This document shows, in pieces, positions 1 through 5,953 of a stretch of DNA of 9,479 nucleotides (position 1 is its first letter; every line of letters starts with the position of its first letter). The translations under genes were made by a program, and so were the position numbers. The notes beneath the pieces are model-generated. The model was given only the letters and a program-made list of their open reading frames with translations, had not been told where the DNA came from and did no database searches. This DNA comes from Candidatus Aphodoplasma excrementigallinarum (GTDB lineage Bacteria > Bacillota > Clostridia > UBA1381 > UMGS1253): the NCBI GenBank assembly GCA_018713805.1, contig DVOF01000210.1, forward strand, positions 1 to 9,479, written 5' to 3'.

Positions 1-26
1 AAAGCTTAGATTCTCACAATTTAGTA

Positions 27-55
27 TTGCAAAACAACGCGCGCAGGTATAAAAT
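27..55 (+). promoter_or_regulatory. Candidate sigma-A promoter for recX-rimO-pgsA
   Basis: A -35-like TTGCAA (27-32) and a -10-like TAAAAT (50-55) are separated by exactly 17 bases. Transcription would start near 62, leaving room for the recX ribosome binding site at 75-79. The surrounding 1-72 stretch is AT-rich compared with the genes, as expected for a promoter region. This is a consensus match by eye only. Confidence 0.45.
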
Positions 56-87
56 ATTAAGTATATAGTATAATGGGAGTTTTGTTG

Positions 88-585
88 ATGGAACATGAAG
101 CGGAAAAAGAGTTTGAGGCGGCGAAGGAGAAAGCGCTCCGCATTCTGGAACGCCGCAGGCACACGCAAAAGGAGCTATCCGACAAATTGCTGCGTGCCGG
201 TTTTCCTTCAGATATCATTGCGGACGTCTGCGTATGGGCCGTTGAATACGGCTTTTTAGACGATGCGGAGTATGCACGGGCCTTTATTTCGGACAGCATC
301 CGCTACAAAAATTACGGGAAACGGCGTATCCGGCAGGCATTGCTTTTCAAGGGGATTGACAGTTACATCGTGGACGACGTGATGGAGGCGTTTGATTTCC
401 AGGAAGGAGAAAAGCTTGCGCAATTAGTTGGACAAAAGTTGGGAGATGCTCCCGACCGGAAAACGGTCGAGCGCACTATCCGGCACTTTGCCGCAAAGGG
501 CTACGCCTTTGACGCAATCAAAAGCGCTATCGCCGCTTATCAAGAAGAACACCCATCCGGAAAGGACGATGAGTTTGAACAATAA
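88..585 (+). CDS. recX: Regulatory protein RecX
   Basis: A 165-residue protein of the RecX family, which binds RecA filaments in the cytoplasm and limits or modulates recombination and SOS activity. It has the family's helical pattern: an N-terminal segment with ALRILERRRHTQKEL (residues 16-30), then a YGFLDDAEYAR motif and a GKRRIRQAL stretch before an acidic C-terminus. Length is close to the usual 150-270 residues. An ATG at 73 would add five residues, but GGGAG (75-79) lies 8 bases before the ATG at 88, so 88 is preferred. The 3' end overlaps rimO by 17 bases, which suggests coupled translation. recA itself is not in the window; in many Bacillota recX lies near recA or cinA, so this placement is somewhat unusual. 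Family assignment is confident. Confidence 0.9.
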   Translation: MEHEAEKEFEAAKEKALRILERRRHTQKELSDKLLRAGFPSDIIADVCVWAVEYGFLDDAEYARAFISDSIRYKNYGKRRIRQALLFKGIDSYIVDDVMEAFDFQEGEKLAQLVGQKLGDAPDRKTVERTIRHFAAKGYAFDAIKSAIAAYQEEHPSGKDDEFEQ

Positions 586-1906
586 AATAGCAGTCGCATC
601 GCTCGGCTGTGCCAAAAACCTGGTCGACACAGAGAATATGCTTGGCCTTCTGGCGGCCGAGGGCTATACGTTTGTATCTGCGCCGGAGGAGGCCGATATC
701 ATACTGGTAAACACCTGCGCCTTTATTGGGGACGCAAAAGAAGAATCCATCAATACGATCCTCGACATGGCGCAGTATAAGCAGGAGGGCAACTGTAAGC
801 TGCTAATTGTGACGGGCTGCCTTGCCGAACGTTATCATGAGGAAATCAAACGTGAATTGCCCGAGGTGGACGCCATCGTCGGCACGGGGGACTTCCCCTC
901 TATATGCAGCGTAATCCGGGACGCCATGTCAGGCGAAGCTGTGTGCCTGTACGGCCATAGCGAGGACTTTGCGCTCGACCATATGCCGCGTATGCTGACA
1001 ACGCCGCAGCATTACGCCTATTTGAAAATTGCGGAAGGGTGTGACAACCACTGCACCTATTGCATCATCCCTTCCCTGCGCGGTAAATACCGTTCCCGCA
1101 CCGTGGAGGACATCGTTGACGAGGCGCGGCACCTCGCCGCGAATGGCGTAAAGGAACTGCTTCTGATTGCCCAGGACACGACGCGCTACGGCACGGACCT
1201 GTACGGCTCCCCTGCCCTGCCACAGCTGCTTGAGCGGTTGTGCGAGGTGGAGGGGATCGAGTGGATTCGGCTGCACTATTGCTATCCCGAGGCGATTACG
1301 GACGAATTACTCAATACCATCGCGTCGAACCGCAAACTGCTGCACTATTTTGACATCCCAATCCAGCATGCAAACGACAATATTTTGAAACGAATGGGCC
1401 GAAAGACGAATAAAGCCCAGCTTATTACGCTTATAAATAAAATAAGGGAAACATTGCCCGACGCCGTACTCCGCACTTCTTTGATTGTCGGCTTCCCGGG
1501 CGAAACGCGCGCGGACTTTCGCGAACTGTTCGACTTTACGGCGCAAATGCAGTTTGACCGCGTCGGCGTGTTTGCTTACTCGCGGGAGGAAAACACGCCC
1601 GCCGCCCGGCTCGAAAAGCAGGTCGACCCCCGGACAAAGCAGCGCCGCCGCGACAAGCTCATGGCGTTAGCGCAGGTGATTTCACTTGAAAAAAACAAAT
1701 CGAAGGTCGGCACGACGCTCGACGTGCTCTGCGACGGCTTCGACAAGGAGAGCATGCTCTACTATGGGCGCAGCGCCGCCGACAGCCCGGGCGTGGACTC
1801 GCTCGTATACTTCGGGGCGCGCGCGGAGGTGTCGCCCGGCGACCTGGTACGGGTAAAGGTGCTTTGCGCACAGGAATATGACTTGATGGGAGAGATGGTT
1901 CTATGA
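569..1906 (+). CDS. rimO: Ribosomal protein S12 methylthiotransferase RimO
   Basis: A 445-residue radical SAM methylthiotransferase that adds a methylthio group to the conserved aspartate of ribosomal protein S12. The N-terminal UPF0004 domain carries three cysteines for one [4Fe-4S] cluster: C14 (in GCAKNLVDTE), C50 (in VNTCAF) and C84 (in VTGCLAE). The radical SAM core begins with the CX3CX2C motif C158, C162, C165 (CDNHCTYC). The C-terminal TRAM domain includes GRSAADSPGVD. The SLGCAKNLVDTE motif and TRAM sequence favour RimO over the tRNA enzyme MiaB. The frame is open back to 428, but homology begins at the ATG at 569 (MSLNNKIAV), preceded by GGAAAGG (559-565) inside the end of recX. The stop overlaps the pgsA start by 4 bases (ATGA). 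Length and motifs are complete. Confidence 0.96.
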   Translation: MSLNNKIAVASLGCAKNLVDTENMLGLLAAEGYTFVSAPEEADIILVNTCAFIGDAKEESINTILDMAQYKQEGNCKLLIVTGCLAERYHEEIKRELPEVDAIVGTGDFPSICSVIRDAMSGEAVCLYGHSEDFALDHMPRMLTTPQHYAYLKIAEGCDNHCTYCIIPSLRGKYRSRTVEDIVDEARHLAANGVKELLLIAQDTTRYGTDLYGSPALPQLLERLCEVEGIEWIRLHYCYPEAITDELLNTIASNRKLLHYFDIPIQHANDNILKRMGRKTNKAQLITLINKIRETLPDAVLRTSLIVGFPGETRADFRELFDFTAQMQFDRVGVFAYSREENTPAARLEKQVDPRTKQRRRDKLMALAQVISLEKNKSKVGTTLDVLCDGFDKESMLYYGRSAADSPGVDSLVYFGARAEVSPGDLVRVKVLCAQEYDLMGEMVL

Positions 1907-2454
1907 ATACGGCAAACAGGGTGACCCTGATCCGCATTGCGCTGATTCCGGTATTTTTGTTTTTCTTTTTGACGGATTTTATCCCCTATTCAAACTATAT
2001 CGCTGTGGCGGTCTTCCTGCTCGCGGCGCTGACGGACAGCGTCGACGGCCACATTGCGCGCAAATATAACCAGATCACCGATTTTGGGAAATTTATCGAC
2101 CCGCTCGCGGATAAAATATTAGTTGTGTCCGCGCTCGTCGGCATGGTACAGTTCGGGCAGATTTCCGCCCTTGCCGTCATTATCATCATTGCACGCGAGT
2201 TTATGGTGACCGGGCTGCGCATCGTTGCAATCAGCTCCGGCCGGGTCATTGCCGCCGCGCCCTCCGGTAAGCTTAAAACCGTAGTTCAGATTGTCGTCAT
2301 TACAATCGTGATAACGGCGCAGCCATGGGTCGAAACGACCGTATATCTGGATATTGTGCTCGAGTGCCTGATCTGGCTCATGGTACTGATTACGGTATAC
2401 TCCGGGGCGGAATATCTTGTGAAAAACCGCGCGCTCATTGACTATCGAAAGTAA
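1903..2454 (+). CDS. pgsA: CDP-diacylglycerol--glycerol-3-phosphate 3-phosphatidyltransferase
   Basis: A 183-residue integral membrane enzyme of the CDP-alcohol phosphatidyltransferase family. By family it makes phosphatidylglycerol phosphate from CDP-diacylglycerol and glycerol 3-phosphate, the committed step to phosphatidylglycerol and cardiolipin. The full catalytic motif D1xxD2G...AR...G...D3xxxD4 is present as D45, D48, G49, A52, R53, G62, D66 and D70. Several hydrophobic helices are visible (about residues 12-27, 31-45, 73-90, 95-115, 122-145, 150-170). The NRVTLIRI start is typical of PgsA. The start is set by the ATGA overlap with rimO and by GGGAG at 1888-1892. Two tandem in-frame TAA stops (2452-2457) end the gene, followed by a strong terminator. 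Related family members use other alcohols, but length and N-terminus favour PgsA. Confidence 0.93.
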   Translation: MNTANRVTLIRIALIPVFLFFFLTDFIPYSNYIAVAVFLLAALTDSVDGHIARKYNQITDFGKFIDPLADKILVVSALVGMVQFGQISALAVIIIIAREFMVTGLRIVAISSGRVIAAAPSGKLKTVVQIVVITIVITAQPWVETTVYLDIVLECLIWLMVLITVYSGAEYLVKNRALIDYRK

Positions 2455-2478
2455 TAAGATGGTGCACATCTCGATATC

Positions 2479-2511
2479 AAAAAAACACGGGCAAAATTGC
2501 CCGTGTTTTTT
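2479..2511. terminator. Bidirectional rho-independent terminator
   Basis: A 9-bp stem, CACGGGCAA (2486-2494) with TTGCCCGTG (2497-2505), is flanked by seven A (2479-2485) and six T (2506-2511). Read on the + strand it gives a hairpin plus U-tract 31 bases after the pgsA stop. Read on the - strand it gives the same just after the oxidoreductase gamma-subunit stop at 2521. It therefore separates the two convergent operons. The formal loop is only 2 bases, so the innermost A-T pairs are probably open. Confidence 0.93.
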
Positions 2512-2520
2512 ATCTCTATA

Positions 2521-3063
2521 TTACTCGGCGTAATTATAACCCGCGTCAATGACCTTCAGGTTAAAGTCGATCAGCTCCGCCTTCGACGGCGGTACGCATT
2601 TCTTCAGCCCTTCCTTCAGCTCATCATACGTCATGATGTCCGTCTCCTTGATAAGCTTACCAAGAATGATCATGTTTGCCATTTTCGACGCATCCATGTC
2701 AAGCGCCATTTGCGTTGCCGGAATGTAGAACACATTCACATCGTCGCGCTTTACCTTGCGGTCGATCAGCGAGCTGTCAACAATGATCGTCCCGCCGCTT
2801 ACGACAGCGTCCTCGAACTTGTCGAGCGAGGGTTTGTTCATTACGATCAGCAGGTTCGGCTCCGTGATGATCGGCGCACCGATCGGCGTATCGGAAATGA
2901 TAACATGGCAGTTCGCCGTGCCGCCGCGCATCTCCGGCCCGTAGGACGGAAGCCAGGAAACCTCTTTGCCGCACATCAGGCCGCCATAGGCCAAAACCTT
3001 ACCGGTAAACAGGATACCCTGCCCACCGAAGCCAGCAATAATCAGTTCACTCGTTTTGCTCAT
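2521..3063 (-). CDS. korC: 2-oxoacid:ferredoxin oxidoreductase, gamma subunit
   Basis: A 180-residue gamma subunit of a 2-oxoacid:acceptor oxidoreductase (KorC/VorC type; the symbol denotes the class because the substrate is not proven). This domain forms part of the cytoplasmic complex that makes acyl-CoA from a 2-oxoacid. The glycine-rich GFGGQG (residues 11-16) and the PSYGPEMRGGTANC block (39-52) are the hallmark motifs. Length matches the family. It is the last gene of the operon and ends just before the shared terminator. Its ATG overlaps the beta-subunit stop by one base (TAATG), with AAGGGGG (3074-3080) as ribosome binding site, so translation is probably coupled. Confidence 0.92.
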   Translation of the reverse strand: MSKTSELIIAGFGGQGILFTGKVLAYGGLMCGKEVSWLPSYGPEMRGGTANCHVIISDTPIGAPIITEPNLLIVMNKPSLDKFEDAVVSGGTIIVDSSLIDRKVKRDDVNVFYIPATQMALDMDASKMANMIILGKLIKETDIMTYDELKEGLKKCVPPSKAELIDFNLKVIDAGYNYAE

Positions 3064-3809
3064 TATTTGTCCGCCCCCTTATCTTTATAAACGCCCAACG
3101 GATAAACGGGCATCATATTTTCACGAAGCCAGGTAATGGCCTCCTTCGGGGAAAGGCCCCAGTTGGTCGGGCAGGTCGACAGAACCTCTACAATGGAGAA
3201 GCCCTTCTTGTCGATCTGATACTCAAACGCCTTTTTGATTGCGGCTTTCGCCTTTTTGATATTTTTGATATCGTCAACCGAAACGCGCTCTGCATACGCC
3301 GTGCCGTCCAGCGTGGACAGCATCTCACATACCTTGATCGGGTAACCCTGCGTCTCTACCTTACGCCCATATGGCGTCGTCTGGGTCACCTGCCCAACGA
3401 GCGACGTCGGCGCCATCTGGCCGCCCGTCATGCCGTAAATTGCATTATTAACGAATATAACGGTAATGTTCTCGCCTCTTGTCGCAGCGTGAACCGTTTC
3501 CGCCGTACCAATCGCGGCGAGGTCGCCGTCGCCCTGGTAGGTGAATACAATGTTCGCCGGGTTCGCCCGCTTGATGCCGGTCGCAACCGCCGGTGCGCGC
3601 CCGTGCGACGCCTGCTGCATATCACATTCAAAATAGTTATAAGCAAATACGGAGCAGCCAACCGGCGCAACGCCGATCGTCTTTCCCTCGATCCCAAGCT
3701 CGTCGATTACCTCTGCAACAAGCCGGTGGATGATACCGTGGGTACATCCCGGACAGTAGTGCAGCGTCACATCGCTCAGCGCGTGCGGCCTTTCAAATAC
3801 CTTCGCCAT
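3063..3809 (-). CDS. korB: 2-oxoacid:ferredoxin oxidoreductase, beta subunit (TPP-binding)
   Basis: A 248-residue catalytic subunit that binds the pyrophosphate end of thiamine diphosphate and carries the proximal [4Fe-4S] cluster. The TPP/Mg motif is GDGD (residues 93-96) followed by NNAIYGMTGGQ (121-131). Four cysteines sit where characterised OFOR beta subunits ligate their cluster: C19 and C22 (CPGC), C52 (VGCS) and C213 (STCP). The cluster assignment is inferred from that alignment. Length is normal for the short KorB/VorA type, with no fused ferredoxin domain, consistent with a separate ferredoxin gene in the operon. ACCTCC on the + strand (3818-3823) gives an AGGAGG-like site 8 bases from the ATG. 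The start overlaps the alpha-subunit stop by one base. Confidence 0.94.
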   Translation of the reverse strand: MAKVFERPHALSDVTLHYCPGCTHGIIHRLVAEVIDELGIEGKTIGVAPVGCSVFAYNYFECDMQQASHGRAPAVATGIKRANPANIVFTYQGDGDLAAIGTAETVHAATRGENITVIFVNNAIYGMTGGQMAPTSLVGQVTQTTPYGRKVETQGYPIKVCEMLSTLDGTAYAERVSVDDIKNIKKAKAAIKKAFEYQIDKKGFSIVEVLSTCPTNWGLSPKEAITWLRENMMPVYPLGVYKDKGADK

Positions 3810-4873
3810 TACCGAACACCTCCGTCTATTTCCTTGATTTTCGCTACGATCTCAGCAGGCGTCGGCACCGTACCGCCCGTCCTGCCGAAGAAGAATACGT
3901 CTTTCTTCCCGTTTACGGCAAGCTTAACATCCTCAACCATTTGGCCTGTGCTCATCTCTACGCTCAAAAATGCCTTCGCCGTATCCGCCGCCTTGTTAAA
4001 CGCCTCTACCGGGAACGGCCACAGCGTGATTGGGCGGATTAATCCGGCTTTGATGCCCTCTGCACGCAACGCCTTAATCGCATTTTTTGCAATACGCGCC
4101 GTCGTGCCATACGCCGCAATGATATAGTCGGCGTCTGCCGTTTCATACTCTTCAAAGCGCGCTTCCTTCGCGCGGATGACATCGTAACGCTTCTCGCGCT
4201 CCCAAACGAGCTCTTCAAGCTCCTCCGGCGTGATATAAAGCGAATTGATGATATTGCGCTTCCGCTTCATCTGCGTCCCTGTCGTCGCCCATGTCTTTTC
4301 CGGTACGGGCAGCTTCTCCACCGCTTCAAATGAAATCGGCTCCATCATCTGCCCGAGCGCGCCGTCGCCCATGATCATAACCGGCATCCGGTAAATGTCG
4401 CCCAGGTCGAACGCCAGCGAGGTCAGGTTTACCATCTCCTGCACCGAGCTCGGCGCAAGTACGATCAAATGGTAATCGCCGTGGCCGCCGCCCTTTGTCG
4501 CCTGGAAATAGTCCGACTGCGCCGGCTGGATTCCGCCAAGCCCCGGGCCGCCGCGGACGATATTAATGATAACGCACGGGAGGTCGGACCCTGCAATGTA
4601 GGAAATCCCCTCCTGCTTTAAGCTGATTCCCGGGCTCGACGAACTCGTCATAACGCGCGCGCCCGCGCCTGCGGCACCGTATACCATGTTGATTGCCGCA
4701 ACTTCGCTCTCAGCCTGCAAAAACAGGCCGTCAACCTTCGGCATTTTCTTTGCCATATACGCGGCAAGCTCTGTCTGCGGCGTGATTGGATAGCCAAAGA
4801 ACAGCCGGCACCCCGCCTGGATTGCAGCCTCAGCCAAAGCTTCATTGCCTTTCATCAAAACTTTATCTGACAT
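3809..4873 (-). CDS. vorB: 2-oxoacid:ferredoxin oxidoreductase, alpha subunit (VorB/KorA type)
   Basis: A 354-residue alpha subunit that supplies the pyrimidine-binding domain for thiamine diphosphate and the 2-oxoacid pocket. Visible motifs are GYPITPQTEL (residues 27-36, whose Thr31 matches the substrate-carboxylate contact of the family), QAESEVAAIN (53-62) with the Glu expected to activate TPP, TSSSSPGISLKQEG starting at 76, and GGPGLGG. The protein lacks the N-terminal gamma domain found in long KorA forms, consistent with the separate gamma gene. By overall pattern it resembles clostridial proteins named VorB (3-methyl-2-oxobutanoate oxidation), but 2-oxoglutarate cannot be excluded from sequence alone. 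A strong site, TAGGAGGG (4883-4890), precedes the ATG. It follows the ferredoxin gene by 43 bases. Subunit identity is secure; substrate is inference. Confidence 0.92.
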   Translation of the reverse strand: MSDKVLMKGNEALAEAAIQAGCRLFFGYPITPQTELAAYMAKKMPKVDGLFLQAESEVAAINMVYGAAGAGARVMTSSSSPGISLKQEGISYIAGSDLPCVIINIVRGGPGLGGIQPAQSDYFQATKGGGHGDYHLIVLAPSSVQEMVNLTSLAFDLGDIYRMPVMIMGDGALGQMMEPISFEAVEKLPVPEKTWATTGTQMKRKRNIINSLYITPEELEELVWEREKRYDVIRAKEARFEEYETADADYIIAAYGTTARIAKNAIKALRAEGIKAGLIRPITLWPFPVEAFNKAADTAKAFLSVEMSTGQMVEDVKLAVNGKKDVFFFGRTGGTVPTPAEIVAKIKEIDGGVR

Positions 4874-4916
4874 TTTTTATTTCCCTCCTAATTCGCTCTC
4901 TCTCAACGAGGCTCGC

Positions 4917-5123
4917 TTATTTTTCCACCTCAATGACGCAGTCCGGGCACATTGTCGCACAGAACGCGCAACCAATGCACTTTTCCTGCTCGATGACCTC
5001 AGCCGGGTGGAAGCCCTTTGCGTTCATCCTGTCTTTGCTCATCACGACGATCTTTTTCGGGCAAACCGTGGTGCAGAGCTCACAGCCCTTACATTTATCC
5101 TCGTTGAACGTAACCTTTGCCAT
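4917..5123 (-). CDS. 2x[4Fe-4S] ferredoxin subunit of the 2-oxoacid oxidoreductase
   Basis: A 68-residue ferredoxin-like protein (KorD/VorD type) with two complete CX2CX2CX3CP motifs: C11, C14, C17, C21 and C49, C52, C55, C59. It should hold two [4Fe-4S] clusters and carry electrons from the oxidoreductase to other cell ferredoxins or hydrogenases. An extra cysteine, C62 (CPDC), follows the second motif. A GTG at 5132 would extend the protein by three residues, but it lies inside the AGAGAGGTG ribosome binding site (5130-5138), so the ATG at 5123 is chosen. It is the second gene of the operon, 24 bases after the P-loop ATPase gene. Position directly before alpha, beta and gamma indicates it belongs to the complex. 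Confidence 0.93.
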   Translation of the reverse strand: MAKVTFNEDKCKGCELCTTVCPKKIVVMSKDRMNAKGFHPAEVIEQEKCIGCAFCATMCPDCVIEVEK

Positions 5124-5147
5124 GGAAAACACCTCTCTTCAAAAAGA

Positions 5148-5810
5148 TTAATAAGATAGTTGTAAATATAATGAAAGCCCAAACGCCTTGTCCTTCAAAG
5201 CGTCCGGCAATTGCTTGCACAAGTCCTGCTTTGCCGCGACGTATGTGTACGGCAGCTTCGCCTTCTTTGCGGCCTGCGCCACAACCGCGTCGCCGGCAAC
5301 AATGTCGCTTACCTCTGTTTCGGACGACAAATTTGTGTTGTTGATCAGGTCGGTAATCGTCAGGCGCGACGCCTTCTCAATGTCGATCATATACTCGATC
5401 GCCTCGTCCGCCGTCGCCGTAAGCGGACGCTTCGCATTGATGACGAAATACATCCGGTACCCCTCGCGCTCAAACAGCTTCTTGTACGCGCCGAGCGCAT
5501 AGGCGCCATCCTCGTCGCCGCCCACGTCGAACACGACGACCGTGTCCTTCTCCTCAAAGACGCGCAGAATATCCGGCGGCATCATCTGCATTTCCAGATT
5601 CGAGTTGGCAAACAGCGGCGCAATGACCGCGATGCCCTTTTCCTCGAGTGCCTCCTTCGCGTCCAGCGTACGGAAATACGTGTTGACGATGTCGCAGTCG
5701 ACGATCGTCACCTTTTTCCCCTCCGCCGCCTGCTTCATCGCATAATTGATCGCGATTTCCGTTTTGCCGCTCCCAAAGTGGCCGACAAAAATATTAATCC
5801 TCGGTTCCAT
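5148..5810 (-). CDS. P-loop ATPase of unknown function, linked to the 2-oxoacid oxidoreductase operon
   Basis: A 220-residue soluble P-loop protein. The Walker A motif is GHFGSGKT (residues 10-17). A VDCDIVNTYFR segment follows (37-47) with D38 and D40 placed like switch I. The Walker B-like strand is VVVFDVGGDEDG (91-102) with D95. NAKRP and INNTN segments lie where base-recognition loops occur in SIMIBI NTPases. The fold thus resembles MinD/ParA/NifH/CobQ proteins, but the second Walker A residue is His11, not the signature Lys of that group. No transmembrane segment or cysteine cluster motif is seen. It starts 4 bases after a GGAGGAG site and lies 24 bases upstream of the ferredoxin gene, so cotranscription is very likely. 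A role in cofactor loading or control of the oxidoreductase is possible but unproven. Confidence 0.88.
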   Translation of the reverse strand: MEPRINIFVGHFGSGKTEIAINYAMKQAAEGKKVTIVDCDIVNTYFRTLDAKEALEEKGIAVIAPLFANSNLEMQMMPPDILRVFEEKDTVVVFDVGGDEDGAYALGAYKKLFEREGYRMYFVINAKRPLTATADEAIEYMIDIEKASRLTITDLINNTNLSSETEVSDIVAGDAVVAQAAKKAKLPYTYVAAKQDLCKQLPDALKDKAFGLSLYLQLSY

Positions 5811-5861
5811 CTATCTCCTCCCATACCGGCCCGCCCTCCGGCGCCGGCATACACAGCTTGT

Positions 5862-5890
5862 ATTGTACAAAACGGCAAGCACGCTCGCAA
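5862..5890 (-). promoter_or_regulatory. Candidate proximal promoter (P2) of the oxidoreductase operon
   Basis: On the - strand, TTGCGA (5885-5890) and TACAAT (5862-5867) are separated by 17 bases. The predicted start near 5855 leaves a leader of about 45 bases before the ATPase gene. It overlaps the inverted repeat at 5869-5910. The -10 lies within the palindrome TTGTACAA (5863-5870), apart from one base. Consensus match by eye. Confidence 0.45.
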
Positions 5891-5910
5891 AATAGAGGGC
5901 TTCCCGTTTT
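5869..5910. repeat. Imperfect 12-base inverted repeat in the intergenic region
   Basis: The arms are AAAACGGCAAGC (5869-5880) and GCTTCCCGTTTT (5899-5910). They pair at 11 of 12 positions, with one C-C mismatch (5876/5903), around an 18-base loop. In a - strand transcript this would fold as a hairpin ending in four U, between the two candidate promoters. It could be a weak terminator for the upstream genes, an attenuator, or an operator covering promoter P2. The long loop and short U-run make a strong terminator unlikely. Confidence 0.55.
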
Positions 5911-5924
5911 CTAATGACTTCTAT

Positions 5925-5953
5925 ATTGTAGCACAAAATCACGCCGAGTGCAA
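5925..5953 (-). promoter_or_regulatory. Candidate distal promoter (P1) of the oxidoreductase operon
   Basis: On the - strand, TTGCAC (5948-5953, inside the last codons of the RseC-family gene) and TACAAT (5925-5930) are separated by 17 bases. The start would be near 5918, giving a leader of about 108 bases that contains the inverted repeat. It shares the TTGC -35 start and TACAAT -10 with the proximal candidate. Confidence 0.45.

Noticed and set aside
69..74. Perfect TATAAT just upstream of recX
   Set aside because: It would start transcription near 81, after the recX ribosome binding site at 75-79, and no good -35 lies 17 bases upstream. The 27-55 pair fits better.
428..568. N-terminal extension of rimO by 47 residues
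   Set aside because: The extension lies within recX in another frame and has no RimO similarity; the conserved protein starts at 569 behind a ribosome binding site.
3489..4127. Long + strand open frames opposite the oxidoreductase genes (also 2497-3090 and 5211-5969)
   Set aside because: They are antisense to clearly conserved genes, rich in Arg/Pro/Ala/Ser as expected from GC-rich reverse frames, and show no family motif.
5838..5847. Perfect palindrome CCGGCGCCGG in the leader of the ATPase gene
   Set aside because: Short GC palindromes are expected by chance in GC-rich sequence, and it has no loop or partner that would suggest a defined element.
5811..5938. Possible riboswitch or small RNA in the largest intergenic gap
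   Set aside because: Apart from the inverted repeat and promoter-like sites, no conserved riboswitch core or T-box motif could be recognised.
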